A DNA stretch of 64,000 bases from Sediminibacterium roseum. GTDB taxonomy: Bacteria > Bacteroidota > Bacteroidia > Chitinophagales > Chitinophagaceae. The stretch covers positions 524,096 through 588,095 of the forward strand of contig NZ_JAACJS010000011.1 in the NCBI RefSeq assembly GCF_009939005.1. The letters run 5' to 3'. The notes under the pieces are model-generated. The model saw only the letters and a list, made by a program, of their open reading frames with translations, did no database searches and was not told where the DNA came from. Positions within the stretch are counted from its first letter, which is position 1. Each line of letters opens with the position of its first letter. Position numbers and translations under genes: made by a program. Below, piece by piece: positions 43,530-52,279 of the stretch.

Positions 43530-44621
43530 CTATTTCGGAGCCTTTCTATAGAGGTACACCACCACAAAAACAAACACCGCATTTGGGATCCACGCCGCTA
43601 TGAGCGGGGGCAGGTTGCCTTTTGTTGAGAAGATCGTTGAAAACCGGTCGGTGATGATGAACAGCGCCGCCACGGCAAACCCTACCGCCAGGTGCACACC
43701 GCTCCCGCCCCGCACTTTGCGGCCGGCCACGATGGCGCCGATCAGGGTAAGAAGAAATACGGTTACACAGGTGGCCACGCGCCGGTAGAGTTCCACTTTC
43801 AGATCGTTCAAACCCTCCGACCCGCGCAGCTCCTCCAGTTTGATGAAATTACTGAGTTCGGGGGAAGTGAGTTTGTCTTTGGTGTATTTATCGCGGGCGA
43901 GGTCGTAGGGTTTGAAAGAAAAATTCATCACCCGCAGCGCTTCCATGCCTACGGTCTCCTCCAGCGGTTGCAGTTTACGGTCTACCAAAGCCTCGAGCCG
44001 CCATTTGCGTGTGGCCGTGTCCCATCCGATCGCATCGGCGCGCATGTTTTCGGTTACCTTGCTGTTCTCCACTTTGTAGAAGAAAACGGGCCCGCCTCTT
44101 TTGGTCATGGTATCGTATCCGTAAATACCCGCGTAGGTAAATGAGTCCACACGCAGGTAAATGTTGTTCCCCCGGGCCACCAGTGCATTGTAGGAGTTGT
44201 TGCCATCGATATACCGCGCCTCGAATGCACCGCGAACCTGGTTGGCGCGCGGCACGAGGAACTGGTTGGCAAAGAACAGGGTTACCGATAAAAACAAACC
44301 ACCGATCACATAGGGGCGCAGCCATCTTGGATAAGAAGTGCCACTCGCGAGAATGGCCACGATCTCCGTTTTGTTGGCCATTTTAGAAGTGAAGAAGATC
44401 ACGGCAATGAATACGAACAAAGGAAAAAGCAGCGCGATGATGTGCGGGATGAATCCAAAATAATACTCAGTAATGATGCGCCTCACCCCCAACTGCGACT
44501 TTACAAAATCATCCGTCTTCTCACTGATGTCTACCACCACCGCGATAATGGCGAACAGGAAAATAGAGAAAAAGAAAACCGTTAGGAATTTCTTAAGGAT
44601 GTACCAGTCGAGTTTTTTCAT
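43530..44621 (-). CDS. LptF/LptG family permease
   Basis: 363 residues from the ATG at 44621 (MKKLDWYILKKFLTVFFFSI); an upstream TTG is rejected. Three N-terminal TM helices (about 12-32, 52-75, 96-115), a periplasmic beta domain (about 125-270), and three C-terminal helices (about 280-360). The YjgP/YjgQ pattern is clear (LDWYILKKFL, MANKTEIVAILASG). The LptFG pair moves lipopolysaccharide from the inner membrane; which member this is cannot be told, and no partner gene is adjacent. TATCTTTA, 7 nt before the start, resembles a -7 box. Confidence 0.88.
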   Translation of the reverse strand: MKKLDWYILKKFLTVFFFSIFLFAIIAVVVDISEKTDDFVKSQLGVRRIITEYYFGFIPHIIALLFPLFVFIAVIFFTSKMANKTEIVAILASGTSYPRWLRPYVIGGLFLSVTLFFANQFLVPRANQVRGAFEARYIDGNNSYNALVARGNNIYLRVDSFTYAGIYGYDTMTKRGGPVFFYKVENSKVTENMRADAIGWDTATRKWRLEALVDRKLQPLEETVGMEALRVMNFSFKPYDLARDKYTKDKLTSPELSNFIKLEELRGSEGLNDLKVELYRRVATCVTVFLLTLIGAIVAGRKVRGGSGVHLAVGFAVAALFIITDRFSTIFSTKGNLPPLIAAWIPNAVFVFVVVYLYRKAPK

Positions 44622-44710
44622 TCGGGGGTAAAGATAGGAAAGCTGCAAGCTATGCGTTGCGGGCCATGCGCTTTTTTAACGAGGCCCGTCACCTGGCGTC
44701 CGGGTTATGG

Positions 44711-45850
44711 TCAGAGCCTTTGCTTCACCACCTCTACAAACCCTGCCTTCCAGCTTTTAAAATCCCCGGCAATGATGTGCTGGCGCGCCTCGGCCACCAG
44801 CCAGAGATAGAAAGAAAGGTTCTGGATGCTGGCAAGCGTAAGACCCAACAATTCATCTGCTACAAACAAGTGGCGCAGGTAGGCCTTGCTGTAGTACTGG
44901 CTCGGCTCGCAGGGAAGACCGGGATCAATGGGCGAAAAATCGGATGCCCATTTTTTATTGCGTATGTTGATCACGCCCTGCGTGGTAAACAACATGCCGT
45001 TTCTGCCGTTTCGCGTTGGCATTACGCAGTCGAACATGTCTATGCCCAGGTCGATGCCCTCCAGGATGTTCCATGGCGTGCCCACTCCCATCAGGTAGCG
45101 CGGTTTTTCTTTTGGCAGGATATCGCAGCAGAGCGCCGTAAAATCGTACATCATTTCTTCCGGCTCGCCTACGCTCAGTCCGCCAATCGCATTGCCCGCC
45201 GCATTTTTGGAGGCGATGTATTCGCAGGATGCTGTCCGTAAGTCTTTGTATGTGCTTCCCTGTACAATGGGAAACAGGTTCTGCGTATAACCATACTTGT
45301 CGGGCGTGTCCGCCAGCCTATCGAAACACCTGTCGAGCCAGCGGTGCGTAAGCTCCATGCTTTTTTTTGCGTAGTTGTAATCGCTCGGGTATGGCGGGCA
45401 CTCATCAAAGGCCATGATGATGTCGGCACCGATGCTGCGTTGAATATCCATTACCGACTCAGGACTGAATAAATGCCTGCTGCCATCTATGTGCGACTGG
45501 AACATCACTCCCTCTTCCTTGATCTTACGGTTTGCCGCAAGTGAAAAAACCTGGTATCCACCGCTGTCGGTCAGGATGGGCCTGTCCCAGCGATTGAATT
45601 TATGCAAACCACCCGCCGCTTCGAGCACTTCGGTTCCGGGGCGCAGGTAGAGATGGTAGGTGTTCCCTAAAATGATCTGTGCGTTCACATCCTGTTTAAG
45701 CTGCTGTTGGGTTACTGCTTTCACACTTCCCACCGTGCCAACGGGCATGAAGATGGGTGTATGAATTTTACCGTGATCGGTAGTGATCACACCTGCACGC
45801 GCTTTTGAGCCGGCTGCGGTTGTTTCTAAATCAAAATGCAAACTTGCCAT
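44711..45850 (-). CDS. tgt: tRNA guanine transglycosylase (Tgt), zinc ligands apparently lost
   Basis: 379 residues. TGT hallmarks are present: TPIFMPVGTVGSVKAVTQQQ, ILTDSGGYQVFSL, RNLFPIVQGS-like YTQNLFPIVQGSTYKD, and DMFDCVMPTRNGRNG with the nucleophilic Asp. It exchanges G34 of tRNAs for a queuine precursor. The C-terminal region aligns without gaps to the zinc site of bacterial TGT (CxCxxC ... His) as GLPCEPSQYYSKAYLRHL: the ligand positions read Leu312, Cys314, Ser317 and Gln343, so three of four are changed. A TATTTTTG box sits 4 nt before the ATG. Confidence 0.92.
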   Translation of the reverse strand: MASLHFDLETTAAGSKARAGVITTDHGKIHTPIFMPVGTVGSVKAVTQQQLKQDVNAQIILGNTYHLYLRPGTEVLEAAGGLHKFNRWDRPILTDSGGYQVFSLAANRKIKEEGVMFQSHIDGSRHLFSPESVMDIQRSIGADIIMAFDECPPYPSDYNYAKKSMELTHRWLDRCFDRLADTPDKYGYTQNLFPIVQGSTYKDLRTASCEYIASKNAAGNAIGGLSVGEPEEMMYDFTALCCDILPKEKPRYLMGVGTPWNILEGIDLGIDMFDCVMPTRNGRNGMLFTTQGVINIRNKKWASDFSPIDPGLPCEPSQYYSKAYLRHLFVADELLGLTLASIQNLSFYLWLVAEARQHIIAGDFKSWKAGFVEVVKQRL

Positions 45851-45854
45851 GGCG

Positions 45855-45862
45855 CAAAAATA
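45855..45862 (-). promoter_or_regulatory. probable -7 box directly upstream of tgt ATG
   Basis: TATTTTTG on the minus strand ends 4 nt before the tgt start codon, implying a leaderless or near-leaderless transcript. Confidence 0.5.
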
Positions 45863-45999
45863 GGCCTTTGAAGCCGAGCGTTAGAAATTGGCTTTTGCAG
45901 CTTCCGCTGATACGGGGTAAACGGGGTTGAAAACATTGCGGGCTACAAGGAACTTCTTCACCCTGCTCCAAACCGGTAACGCTCAACTCCCAAAACCCC

Positions 46000-46007
46000 T
46001 ATTTTTG
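46000..46007 (+). promoter_or_regulatory. probable -7 box directly upstream of the GT2 gene ATG
   Basis: TATTTTTG ends 4 nt before the ATG at 46012. With the tgt box, this makes two divergent genes with the same very short leader arrangement. Confidence 0.5.
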
Positions 46008-46011
46008 CCCC

Positions 46012-47136
46012 ATGATCATACCACCCATTGTCTGGACCATAGTATTCGCCGTTTTTTGTGCGGTGATCGCGATCCAGGTCTTTTATTATCTCTATTTTTT
46101 TGCCCGTCTCGCCGTTTTCAAAAAGCCGCTCCGCGAAACCACCACCGAGCACCCGTTGTCTGTTGTGATCTGCGCGCGCGACGAAGCCGATAACCTTACC
46201 AAAAATTTACCGGGCGTATTGGTGCAGGATTATAAAACCACCCACGAGATCGTGCTGGTGAACGACAATTCAACCGACGAAGGCAGGTACATTATTGAAG
46301 AGTTCCAGAAATCATTCAAAAACATCAACCACATTCATCTTACGCAGGAGGCAAAGATGATCAGTGGCAAGAAATTTCCATTGTCGATGGGCATACGCAG
46401 CGCCAAACACGAGATCCTCCTCCTCACCGATGCCGACTGCACACCCGCTTCGGAGTTCTGGATGCAGGAAATGCAGGGGGCTTACAGCGACAATGTAGAG
46501 ATCGTTCTGGGTTACGGCGCATACCACAAGCGGCCGGGACTGCTCAACAAGCTGATCCGTTTTGAAACGTTTCACACTGCCATTCAATACCTGTCTTATG
46601 CGCTGGCGGGTAAACCTTATATGGGTGTGGGCAGGAACCTGAGTTACAAGAAAGATGTATTCCTGCGCAACAAGGGTTTTTCATCGATCAACCAGATACC
46701 GAGTGGCGACGACGACCTGTTCATCAACCAGGTTGCCAATGCGCACAACACGGCCATCGTGATCGATCCTGAAACGCATACATTGAGTGAGCCCAAGAAA
46801 ACCTGGGGCGACTGGATGACGCAGAAATACCGCCACTATACAACAGCTAATTATTACAAACCGTTGCATAAATTTTTATTGGGGTTGTATTCGTTGAGCC
46901 TGTTCCTCATCTATCCACTGCTGGCCTTGTCGATCGTGTTCTTCAACTGGTGGATCGCGCTTGCAGTGTATGGCGTAAGGCTGATCATACAGGCGGTTGT
47001 GTTTTACAAAAGCATGAAGAAACTCAACGAGGCAGATCTCTGGCCCTGGTTCCTTTTCTTTGATATCTGGATGTTCTTTTATTATATTTTCACCTTACCT
47101 GCCATATGGAAAGCGCCACGCAAAAACTGGGCCTGA
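46012..47136 (+). CDS. membrane-anchored family 2 glycosyltransferase
   Basis: 374 residues. A TM helix at about 5-27, then the GT-A domain (about 45-260): PLSVVICARDEADNLTKNLP, VLVNDNSTDEGRYIIEEFQK, LLLTDADCTPASEFWMQEMQ (metal-binding DxD-like site), GRNLSYKKDVFLRNKGFSSI, DDDLFINQV, and QKYRHYTTANYYKP resembling the Q/RxxRW region. Two TM helices (about 290-310 and 345-365) close the protein. Probably makes a cell-surface polysaccharide or glycolipid. Its 3' end overlaps rsmG by 31 nt. Confidence 0.88.
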   Translation: MIIPPIVWTIVFAVFCAVIAIQVFYYLYFFARLAVFKKPLRETTTEHPLSVVICARDEADNLTKNLPGVLVQDYKTTHEIVLVNDNSTDEGRYIIEEFQKSFKNINHIHLTQEAKMISGKKFPLSMGIRSAKHEILLLTDADCTPASEFWMQEMQGAYSDNVEIVLGYGAYHKRPGLLNKLIRFETFHTAIQYLSYALAGKPYMGVGRNLSYKKDVFLRNKGFSSINQIPSGDDDLFINQVANAHNTAIVIDPETHTLSEPKKTWGDWMTQKYRHYTTANYYKPLHKFLLGLYSLSLFLIYPLLALSIVFFNWWIALAVYGVRLIIQAVVFYKSMKKLNEADLWPWFLFFDIWMFFYYIFTLPAIWKAPRKNWA

Positions 47137-47750
47137 TACTGAAATACTTCGGCGATTTCACAGACGCACAACTGGCACAGTTTGCGGCGCTGGAAGAACT
47201 GTATAAAGAATGGAACGCGAAGATCAACGTGGTTTCAAGAAAAGACATCGACAGCATTTACCTGCACCATGTATTGCATTCGCTGAGCATTGCGGCCATC
47301 GCGGATTTTGCACCGGGTACGCAGGTGATCGATATCGGCTGCGGCGGTGGCTTTCCCGGTGTGCCCCTGGCGATCTTTTTCCCGGGCGTAAAATTTCACC
47401 TGGTAGACAGCATCGCAAAAAAATTAAAAGTAGTAGACGCCGTTTGCGAGGGCGCACAGATCAAAAACATCACCACGCAACATACACGCGCAGAGGAGAT
47501 CAAAAACAGGAAGTTCGACTACGCCGTATCGCGCGCGGTTGCACCTTTGAAAGATCTCTGGACCTGGGCCGCACCGCTTCTCAAAAAAGACCACACCAAA
47601 ACACTACCCAACGGACTCATCTGCCTCAAAGGCGGCGATCTTGCCCAGGAAATTTTCGAAAGCGGCCTCCGCCCCAAGATGATGCCGATCAGTAAGATCT
47701 TCCCGGAAGAATATTTTGAGGAAAAATACGTACTACACACAGCCAAATAA
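47106..47750 (+). CDS. rsmG: 16S rRNA (guanine-527 N7)-methyltransferase
   Basis: 214 residues. SAM-binding motif VIDIGCGGGFPGVPLAI, preceded by LYKEWNAKINVVSRKDIDSI with the family's NxxLS-like WNxxxN pattern, and followed by RKFDYAVSRAVAPLK and GLICLKGGDL. RsmG methylates G527 of 16S rRNA; loss gives low-level streptomycin resistance in other bacteria. The ATG lies within the end of the GT2 gene. The stop codon lies within the left arm of a 32-bp inverted repeat. Confidence 0.93.
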   Translation: MESATQKLGLILKYFGDFTDAQLAQFAALEELYKEWNAKINVVSRKDIDSIYLHHVLHSLSIAAIADFAPGTQVIDIGCGGGFPGVPLAIFFPGVKFHLVDSIAKKLKVVDAVCEGAQIKNITTQHTRAEEIKNRKFDYAVSRAVAPLKDLWTWAAPLLKKDHTKTLPNGLICLKGGDLAQEIFESGLRPKMMPISKIFPEEYFEEKYVLHTAK

Positions 47751-47892
47751 TTAGGAATTAGAAATTAGGAATTAGGAATTGGCGGCGTCAAATGATGAAT
47801 TGGTAATAAATCATAGCCTGCAACAAAACAGTAAGCCGCTCAAACGAGCGGCTTACTATTAATTCCTAATTCCTAATTTCTAATTCCTAATT
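47749..47892. repeat. perfect 32-bp inverted repeat flanking a hairpin
   Basis: Arms at 47749-47780 and 47861-47892 are perfect inverted copies, each built from AATTAGGAATTAGAA-like units (AATTAGGA repeated with small variation). Between them, at 47831-47856, is a separate perfect 11-bp hairpin. The arms overlap the rsmG stop and end 7 nt before the M1 peptidase stop. It resembles a MITE-like small repeat element. Confidence 0.75.
47831..47856. terminator. hairpin inside the 32-bp inverted repeat, probable terminator
   Basis: GTAAGCCGCTC / GAGCGGCTTAC perfect 11-bp stem with an AAAC loop, between the convergent rsmG and M1 genes. Its 3' flank on either strand is A/T-rich but lacks a long T run, so it may stop transcription weakly in both directions. 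Confidence 0.55.
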
Positions 47893-47898
47893 AAAATG

Positions 47899-49758
47899 TC
47901 ATTCGGGTATAACAACTTTATTATTCGCCCTATTCACATCCGCCATCCGCATGCTGGGGTCGATCTCGATGGATCTGATGTTCTGTATGGATTTGCCGAT
48001 GGGGAACGAGTATTCGGGATGCGTCCATTTCCATTCTTCGTGAACGGTTCTTGGCGCCGTGCCCTCGGCGGGTTTGATGCCGAACATAAGACTCGAAGGG
48101 ATGTAGTGCATTTCCTGTGATCCGTCTTTGTACGTAACCAGCACATCAACAGGCATCGGTATTTTACCAATGCGTTTGATGAGAATGGATGGCTTGCCGT
48201 CTTTGATGCTCACATCACCCACACCATAATCAATTGTTTTGGTAGAATTGATCCAGTATTCTTTGTACCAGTCGAGCTCCATGCCACTTAGTTTCTCCGC
48301 CACACGGATGAAGTCATTCGGGTTCGGGTGCTTGAAGCGCCATGTGTTGTAATACGCAAGCAGGATCTTGTCGCGGATGCTGTCGCTTACGATGTAACCC
48401 AGCTGCGACATAAACACTGCGCCTTTGCTGTATGCAGCATTGCTGTACGCGAAATTGGTATTATAATGATCGGCATGCGTGCTTGCAGGTTCTTCCAGCC
48501 CGCTTTTCACGAGGTTGAAATAACCGTTGTAAGAACCCCTGAATGCAAAGCCGGTAGACTTGCGCATTTCGGCCATCACCCTTGTGCTTGCGTAATCGGT
48601 GAAGCCTTCGTCCATCCACGGGTACAGCGATTCGTTGGAGCCCATGAGCATCTGGTACCAGGTATGCATCCACTCGTGCAATGCCGTTCCGATGCTGGCA
48701 GATTTGATAAGCGTAGCCATCGGGTATTCCATTCCACCATCACCACCTTGAATAAAGGTGTATGTTTTGTATGGATAGGCGCCGAATGTTTTTGCGATGA
48801 TGGGATACGCAAGCGCTGTTGAGTCTGCTACTTTCTGCCATCTTGCTTCAAGCGAGTCGACCGCTTTGTATACCACGCGGATCAACGGGCCGTTGGCGGT
48901 GGTGCGTGTGATCATTTTATAATTCGGATCTGCGCACCACACAAAATCGTGCACATTGTATGCCTGCCATTTCCAGGTGATCGTGGGCCCTGTTGGCGCT
49001 TTGATCCTTGCCTGCGGCGATTCGTATCCAAAACCGGTTTCGTTGCCGTTCTGCAGGTCGCCGCCCGCCGTTACCATGTATGATTTGTCGATGGTGATGT
49101 TCACATCAAAATCGCCCCATACGCCATAGAATTCCCTGGCGATGTACGGATTGGCGTTCCATCCCTGGTAATCGTATTCCACCATTTTAGGATACCATTG
49201 GCTCATGCTGTAACGGATGCCCTCTGCGTTGTCGCGCCCGCTCCTGCGGATCTGCACGGGCACCTGCGCTTCAAACGCGAGGTCCATCGTTACCTTGCTT
49301 TTCGGAAGAATGGGTTTGGTGAGCACCACTTCGAGAATGGTCTCATGCTCCTTCATCTGTTGCTCAACACCATTGATCTTAATGCTGCGCACGTGCTGGT
49401 ACCCGATCTCGTCGGGTTTCAGTTTGCTGATGCGGTCCTTTACACGCGCATCCCAATCCAGTCCGTCGCCTCTTCTCGAAGGTTCGTTGATCCTCGTTTT
49501 GCCAAGCTCCATGCTGCGCACATCCATGCTGCTGCCGGGCTGGAACGCGTTCCAGTAGCAGTGAAAAAATACGCGTGTAAGCGTATCGGGAGAGTTGTTG
49601 GTGTAATCGATCTTTTCCGTTCCTGTAAAACGGTTGGTGTTCACGTTCACGTCAACATTGATCGCATACTTGATGCGTTGCTGCCAGCGGTCGGCCTGTG
49701 CCGACACAGAGATGGCCGCAAACAACGACAATAATAGCAAGCTCGAAAATCTTCTCAT
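47899..49758 (-). CDS. M1 family zinc metallopeptidase, second copy
   Basis: 619 residues with a signal peptide (MRRFSSLLLLSLFAAISVSA). Zinc site H361-E-W-M-H365, then 18 residues, then Glu384 in WMDEGFTDYAS. GGMEYPMATLIK matches the GxMEN motif. It lacks the C-terminal extension of the 807-residue paralog at 5693-8116, and its closing domain is shorter. Likely another exported aminopeptidase for peptide scavenging. The last bases approach the repeat element within 7 nt. Confidence 0.92.
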   Translation of the reverse strand: MRRFSSLLLLSLFAAISVSAQADRWQQRIKYAINVDVNVNTNRFTGTEKIDYTNNSPDTLTRVFFHCYWNAFQPGSSMDVRSMELGKTRINEPSRRGDGLDWDARVKDRISKLKPDEIGYQHVRSIKINGVEQQMKEHETILEVVLTKPILPKSKVTMDLAFEAQVPVQIRRSGRDNAEGIRYSMSQWYPKMVEYDYQGWNANPYIAREFYGVWGDFDVNITIDKSYMVTAGGDLQNGNETGFGYESPQARIKAPTGPTITWKWQAYNVHDFVWCADPNYKMITRTTANGPLIRVVYKAVDSLEARWQKVADSTALAYPIIAKTFGAYPYKTYTFIQGGDGGMEYPMATLIKSASIGTALHEWMHTWYQMLMGSNESLYPWMDEGFTDYASTRVMAEMRKSTGFAFRGSYNGYFNLVKSGLEEPASTHADHYNTNFAYSNAAYSKGAVFMSQLGYIVSDSIRDKILLAYYNTWRFKHPNPNDFIRVAEKLSGMELDWYKEYWINSTKTIDYGVGDVSIKDGKPSILIKRIGKIPMPVDVLVTYKDGSQEMHYIPSSLMFGIKPAEGTAPRTVHEEWKWTHPEYSFPIGKSIQNIRSIEIDPSMRMADVNRANNKVVIPE

Positions 49759-49903
49759 GGTATTCCGGGAGTTTTTGTGTTGCCCAAGTTCAGGAATTTA
49801 TCCTGAAAACAAGCAGAAAAAATGACTGGCGGGTGGGGAACAAAATGCAGCGCGGCAAAAGCATACATGAAATTATTTGTATATTCGTTACAGACAATAT
49901 GCT

Positions 49904-50407
49904 ATGAGAATAATCCCGGTGCTGTTAACGATGGCCGCAATTTTTGCCCTCCACGCGGCTGATGCGCAAACCCACAAAACCAAAAAGATGAATGTAATCA
50001 TTGATGAAGAGGAAGATGTTCCGCCACCCTCATCGGCCGACGAGAAAAAACCACCGGTAAGCCTCAGCAACTGGTTCTTTACGTTTGCCAATACGCCTGT
50101 TACCGGTAAACCCGTGCAATACAAAGTGACGGTGTTTGGATCCGGTTCGGGCGATGAAGACCCGATGCAACACCTTTTCATCGGCATTGGCGAATGGAAA
50201 AACAAAAGCGCCGGACCGAAGGGTTACCAATATGTGCAGTTGAAGAAAGAGGAATACAAGGGCCTGGATCTAAGGCAGGTTATAGAAAAGTTGCAGGCCC
50301 AGGTCAAATCGTTCCTGCACATGATGCGGTTCAAACAGACCGCATTCGGGAAAGCGGGTACCGTGTCTTTTTTGTTTGACGACCTGAAAGTGATCGAGCT
50401 GAAGTAG
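49904..50407 (+). CDS. secreted hypothetical protein
   Basis: 167 residues from the ATG at 49904 (MRIIPVLLTMAAIFALHAAD), a signal peptide with cleavage near DAQ. An upstream TTG would add nine residues. Mature segments: an acidic, Pro-rich linker (IIDEEEDVPPPSSADEKKPP), then a small domain of beta strands and a C-terminal helix (GLDLRQVIEKLQAQVKSFLH). No family recognised. Divergent to the M1 gene, convergent with rsmI. Confidence 0.6.
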   Translation: MRIIPVLLTMAAIFALHAADAQTHKTKKMNVIIDEEEDVPPPSSADEKKPPVSLSNWFFTFANTPVTGKPVQYKVTVFGSGSGDEDPMQHLFIGIGEWKNKSAGPKGYQYVQLKKEEYKGLDLRQVIEKLQAQVKSFLHMMRFKQTAFGKAGTVSFLFDDLKVIELK

Positions 50408-50430
50408 AACAACGGTTGATTGTTGAATAT

Positions 50431-50468
50431 ACCCCGAACCGCCGTTTAAATTTCCGGGGTTGTTCTTT
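50431..50468 (+). terminator. weak terminator candidate
   Basis: ACCCCG / CGGGGT stem with an 18-nt loop, followed by TGTTCTTT, between convergent genes. The short stem and long loop make it uncertain. Confidence 0.35.
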
Positions 50469-51177
50469 AAGGTTTTCCACCCACCACAACCACGATCTCC
50501 CCTTTTACAGTTTTCGCTTTAAAATGTGCAGCCACTTCTGCCAGTGTGCCGCGCGCATTTTCCTCAAACATTTTGGTAAGCTCGCGGCTCACGCAACACT
50601 CCCTTTCGGGGCCGAAATACTGTATGAACTCTTCGAGTGTTTTTACCAGGCGCATCGGGCTCTCGTAAAAAACCATGGTACGCTCTTCTTCGGCCAGTTT
50701 TTTCAATAGTGTTTGTCTTCCTTTTTTGAGCGGAAGAAATCCTTCGAAACAAAAGCGGTTGGTGGGGATGCCGCTGTTCACCAATGCGGGAACAAAAGCG
50801 GCGGCACCGGGAAGGCATTCCACTTTCACTTCCTGTTTGATGCACTCGCGTACCAGGAGAAATGCAGGATCTGAAATACCGGGCGTTCCCGCATCGGTAA
50901 CCAGCGCCATTGTTTTGCCGGCGCGGAGCTGGTCAACAATATGCGTAACAATTTTGTGCTCGTTGTGCTGGTGATACGGCGAAACAGGTTTCTGGATATT
51001 GTAATGCTGCAGCAGCCGCGAAGAGGTACGTGTATCCTCGCACAATATCACATCCACCTGCTGCAACACTTCGAGCGACCGAAGGGTGATGTCTTTGAGG
51101 TTTCCGAGCGGTGTGGGAACAAGATAGAGCAAGGAGTTTGTCGTTTGGTGAGGAGTGGGTGCCTGGAGCTGGATCAA
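50467..51177 (-). CDS. rsmI: 16S rRNA (cytidine-1402 2'-O)-methyltransferase
   Basis: 236 residues from the TTG at 51177; no ATG occurs near the N-terminus, and a second TTG at 51132 (LYLVPTPLGNLKDITLRSLE) is as plausible because that is where the family homology begins. SAM-methylase (tetrapyrrole methylase fold) motifs: LYLVPTPLGNLKDI, ILCEDTRTSSRLL, ALVTDAGTPGISDPAF, ECLPGAAAFVPALVNSG and TMVFYESPMRL. RsmI methylates C1402 with RsmH. It lies 21 nt after purS on the same strand, so likely in one operon with purS and pssA. Confidence 0.9.
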   Translation of the reverse strand: MIQLQAPTPHQTTNSLLYLVPTPLGNLKDITLRSLEVLQQVDVILCEDTRTSSRLLQHYNIQKPVSPYHQHNEHKIVTHIVDQLRAGKTMALVTDAGTPGISDPAFLLVRECIKQEVKVECLPGAAAFVPALVNSGIPTNRFCFEGFLPLKKGRQTLLKKLAEEERTMVFYESPMRLVKTLEEFIQYFGPERECCVSRELTKMFEENARGTLAEVAAHFKAKTVKGEIVVVVGGKP

Positions 51178-51198
51178 ACGCCCTCACTCCACACTTTA

Positions 51199-51447
51199 TT
51201 AATTGATCATTTCAATCTCGAAAAACTCCATCACCGGGTTGGCCAGTAATTTTTTGGTGGCTTCTTCGGCGATCGATTTGGCCTGGGCTTCGGTGTCGGC
51301 ATCTACCTGCAGGGTAATGTGCTTACCAACGCGTACATCCGTTACTGCGCCGAGGCCTAAATTCTGTAAGCCGCCCAATACAGCTTTACCCTGTGGGTCG
51401 AGAAGGTCTTTCAACGGCATTACTTTGATCTGAACATTATAGGTCAT
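51199..51447 (-). CDS. purS: PurS subunit of FGAM synthase
   Basis: 82 residues from the ATG at 51447 (MTYNVQIKVMPLKDLLDPQG). The small PurS fold is clear: GKAVLGGLQNLGLGAVTDVR, then VGKHITLQVDADTEAQAKSI. PurS is a separate subunit of formylglycinamidine ribonucleotide synthase with PurL and PurQ, which are not in this window. The start overlaps the pssA stop by 4 nt (ATGA), so purS is translated behind pssA in the same operon. Confidence 0.92.
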   Translation of the reverse strand: MTYNVQIKVMPLKDLLDPQGKAVLGGLQNLGLGAVTDVRVGKHITLQVDADTEAQAKSIAEEATKKLLANPVMEFFEIEMIN

Positions 51448-52208
51448 GGTTCTGGTTGTTTGAACAGCAAAGATAGAATTACATACGCAATAAAAGTGAC
51501 GGGCACCGCCAGCCATCCGAAAACAATGGCCGATACCAGTAAAATACCTGCAAGTATGAGGAAAGGCAATAATTTTTTTACCGATACCCCGTTGAATTTC
51601 ATCGCCAGCATCGGCAATGTTGAAACCATCAGGTAACTGGTGATGAATACCACGCCATACCAGAACCATTTGTTCATCAGCAGCAGCGTAACGGCATCGC
51701 GACCGGAATACCAGTACACCAATGGCAATGAAGCGATCAGCAAGCCCACCGCCGGTATGGGAACGCCTTTAAAGCCGTGCGACTGTGTGGTATCTATATT
51801 GAACCTCGCCAGGCGGTAGGCCCCGGCGCAGGGAACAATAAATGCGGGCAGCAGCCACAGCAGGTTTATGTCGAGCCCGTCTGCCTGTTGCGCAAAAGAC
51901 AGGCGCAGGAACTGGTAAGCGATCAGGCCGGGGGCCACGCCGAAGCTCACAACGTCTGCGAGCGAATCGAGTTGTTTGCCCATTTCCGAAGAGGCTTTGA
52001 GCAGGCGCGCCACGAACCCATCGAGGAAATCGATCACCGCAGCGGCGCCGATGAAGATGCTGGCCACGTAGATCTTTTCCGGGATCACCACTAAATTTTC
52101 TCCGTAACCGTCAACCGAAATGGTAAGCCCCGTTTGCATGATGCACACAATGGCAATACATCCGCAGAACAGGTTGAGGAGGGTGAATAGGTTCGGGATC
52201 TGTTTCAT
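51444..52208 (-). CDS. pssA: CDP-diacylglycerol-serine O-phosphatidyltransferase
   Basis: 254 residues with about eight TM segments. The CDP-alcohol phosphatidyltransferase motif is complete: DFLDGFVARLLKASSEMG and then KQLDSLADVVSFG, giving DxxDGxxAR...GxxxDxxxD. It makes phosphatidylserine, the precursor of phosphatidylethanolamine. ATG at 52208. It leads a pssA-purS-rsmI run in which purS overlaps by 4 nt. Confidence 0.93.
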   Translation of the reverse strand: MKQIPNLFTLLNLFCGCIAIVCIMQTGLTISVDGYGENLVVIPEKIYVASIFIGAAAVIDFLDGFVARLLKASSEMGKQLDSLADVVSFGVAPGLIAYQFLRLSFAQQADGLDINLLWLLPAFIVPCAGAYRLARFNIDTTQSHGFKGVPIPAVGLLIASLPLVYWYSGRDAVTLLLMNKWFWYGVVFITSYLMVSTLPMLAMKFNGVSVKKLLPFLILAGILLVSAIVFGWLAVPVTFIAYVILSLLFKQPEP

Positions 52209-52279
52209 GGATTGAATTTTTGGTGGGTGTTTACCGGTGATTGGTTCGTATTATTTATTCACCGGCCTCGGCGGCCAAT

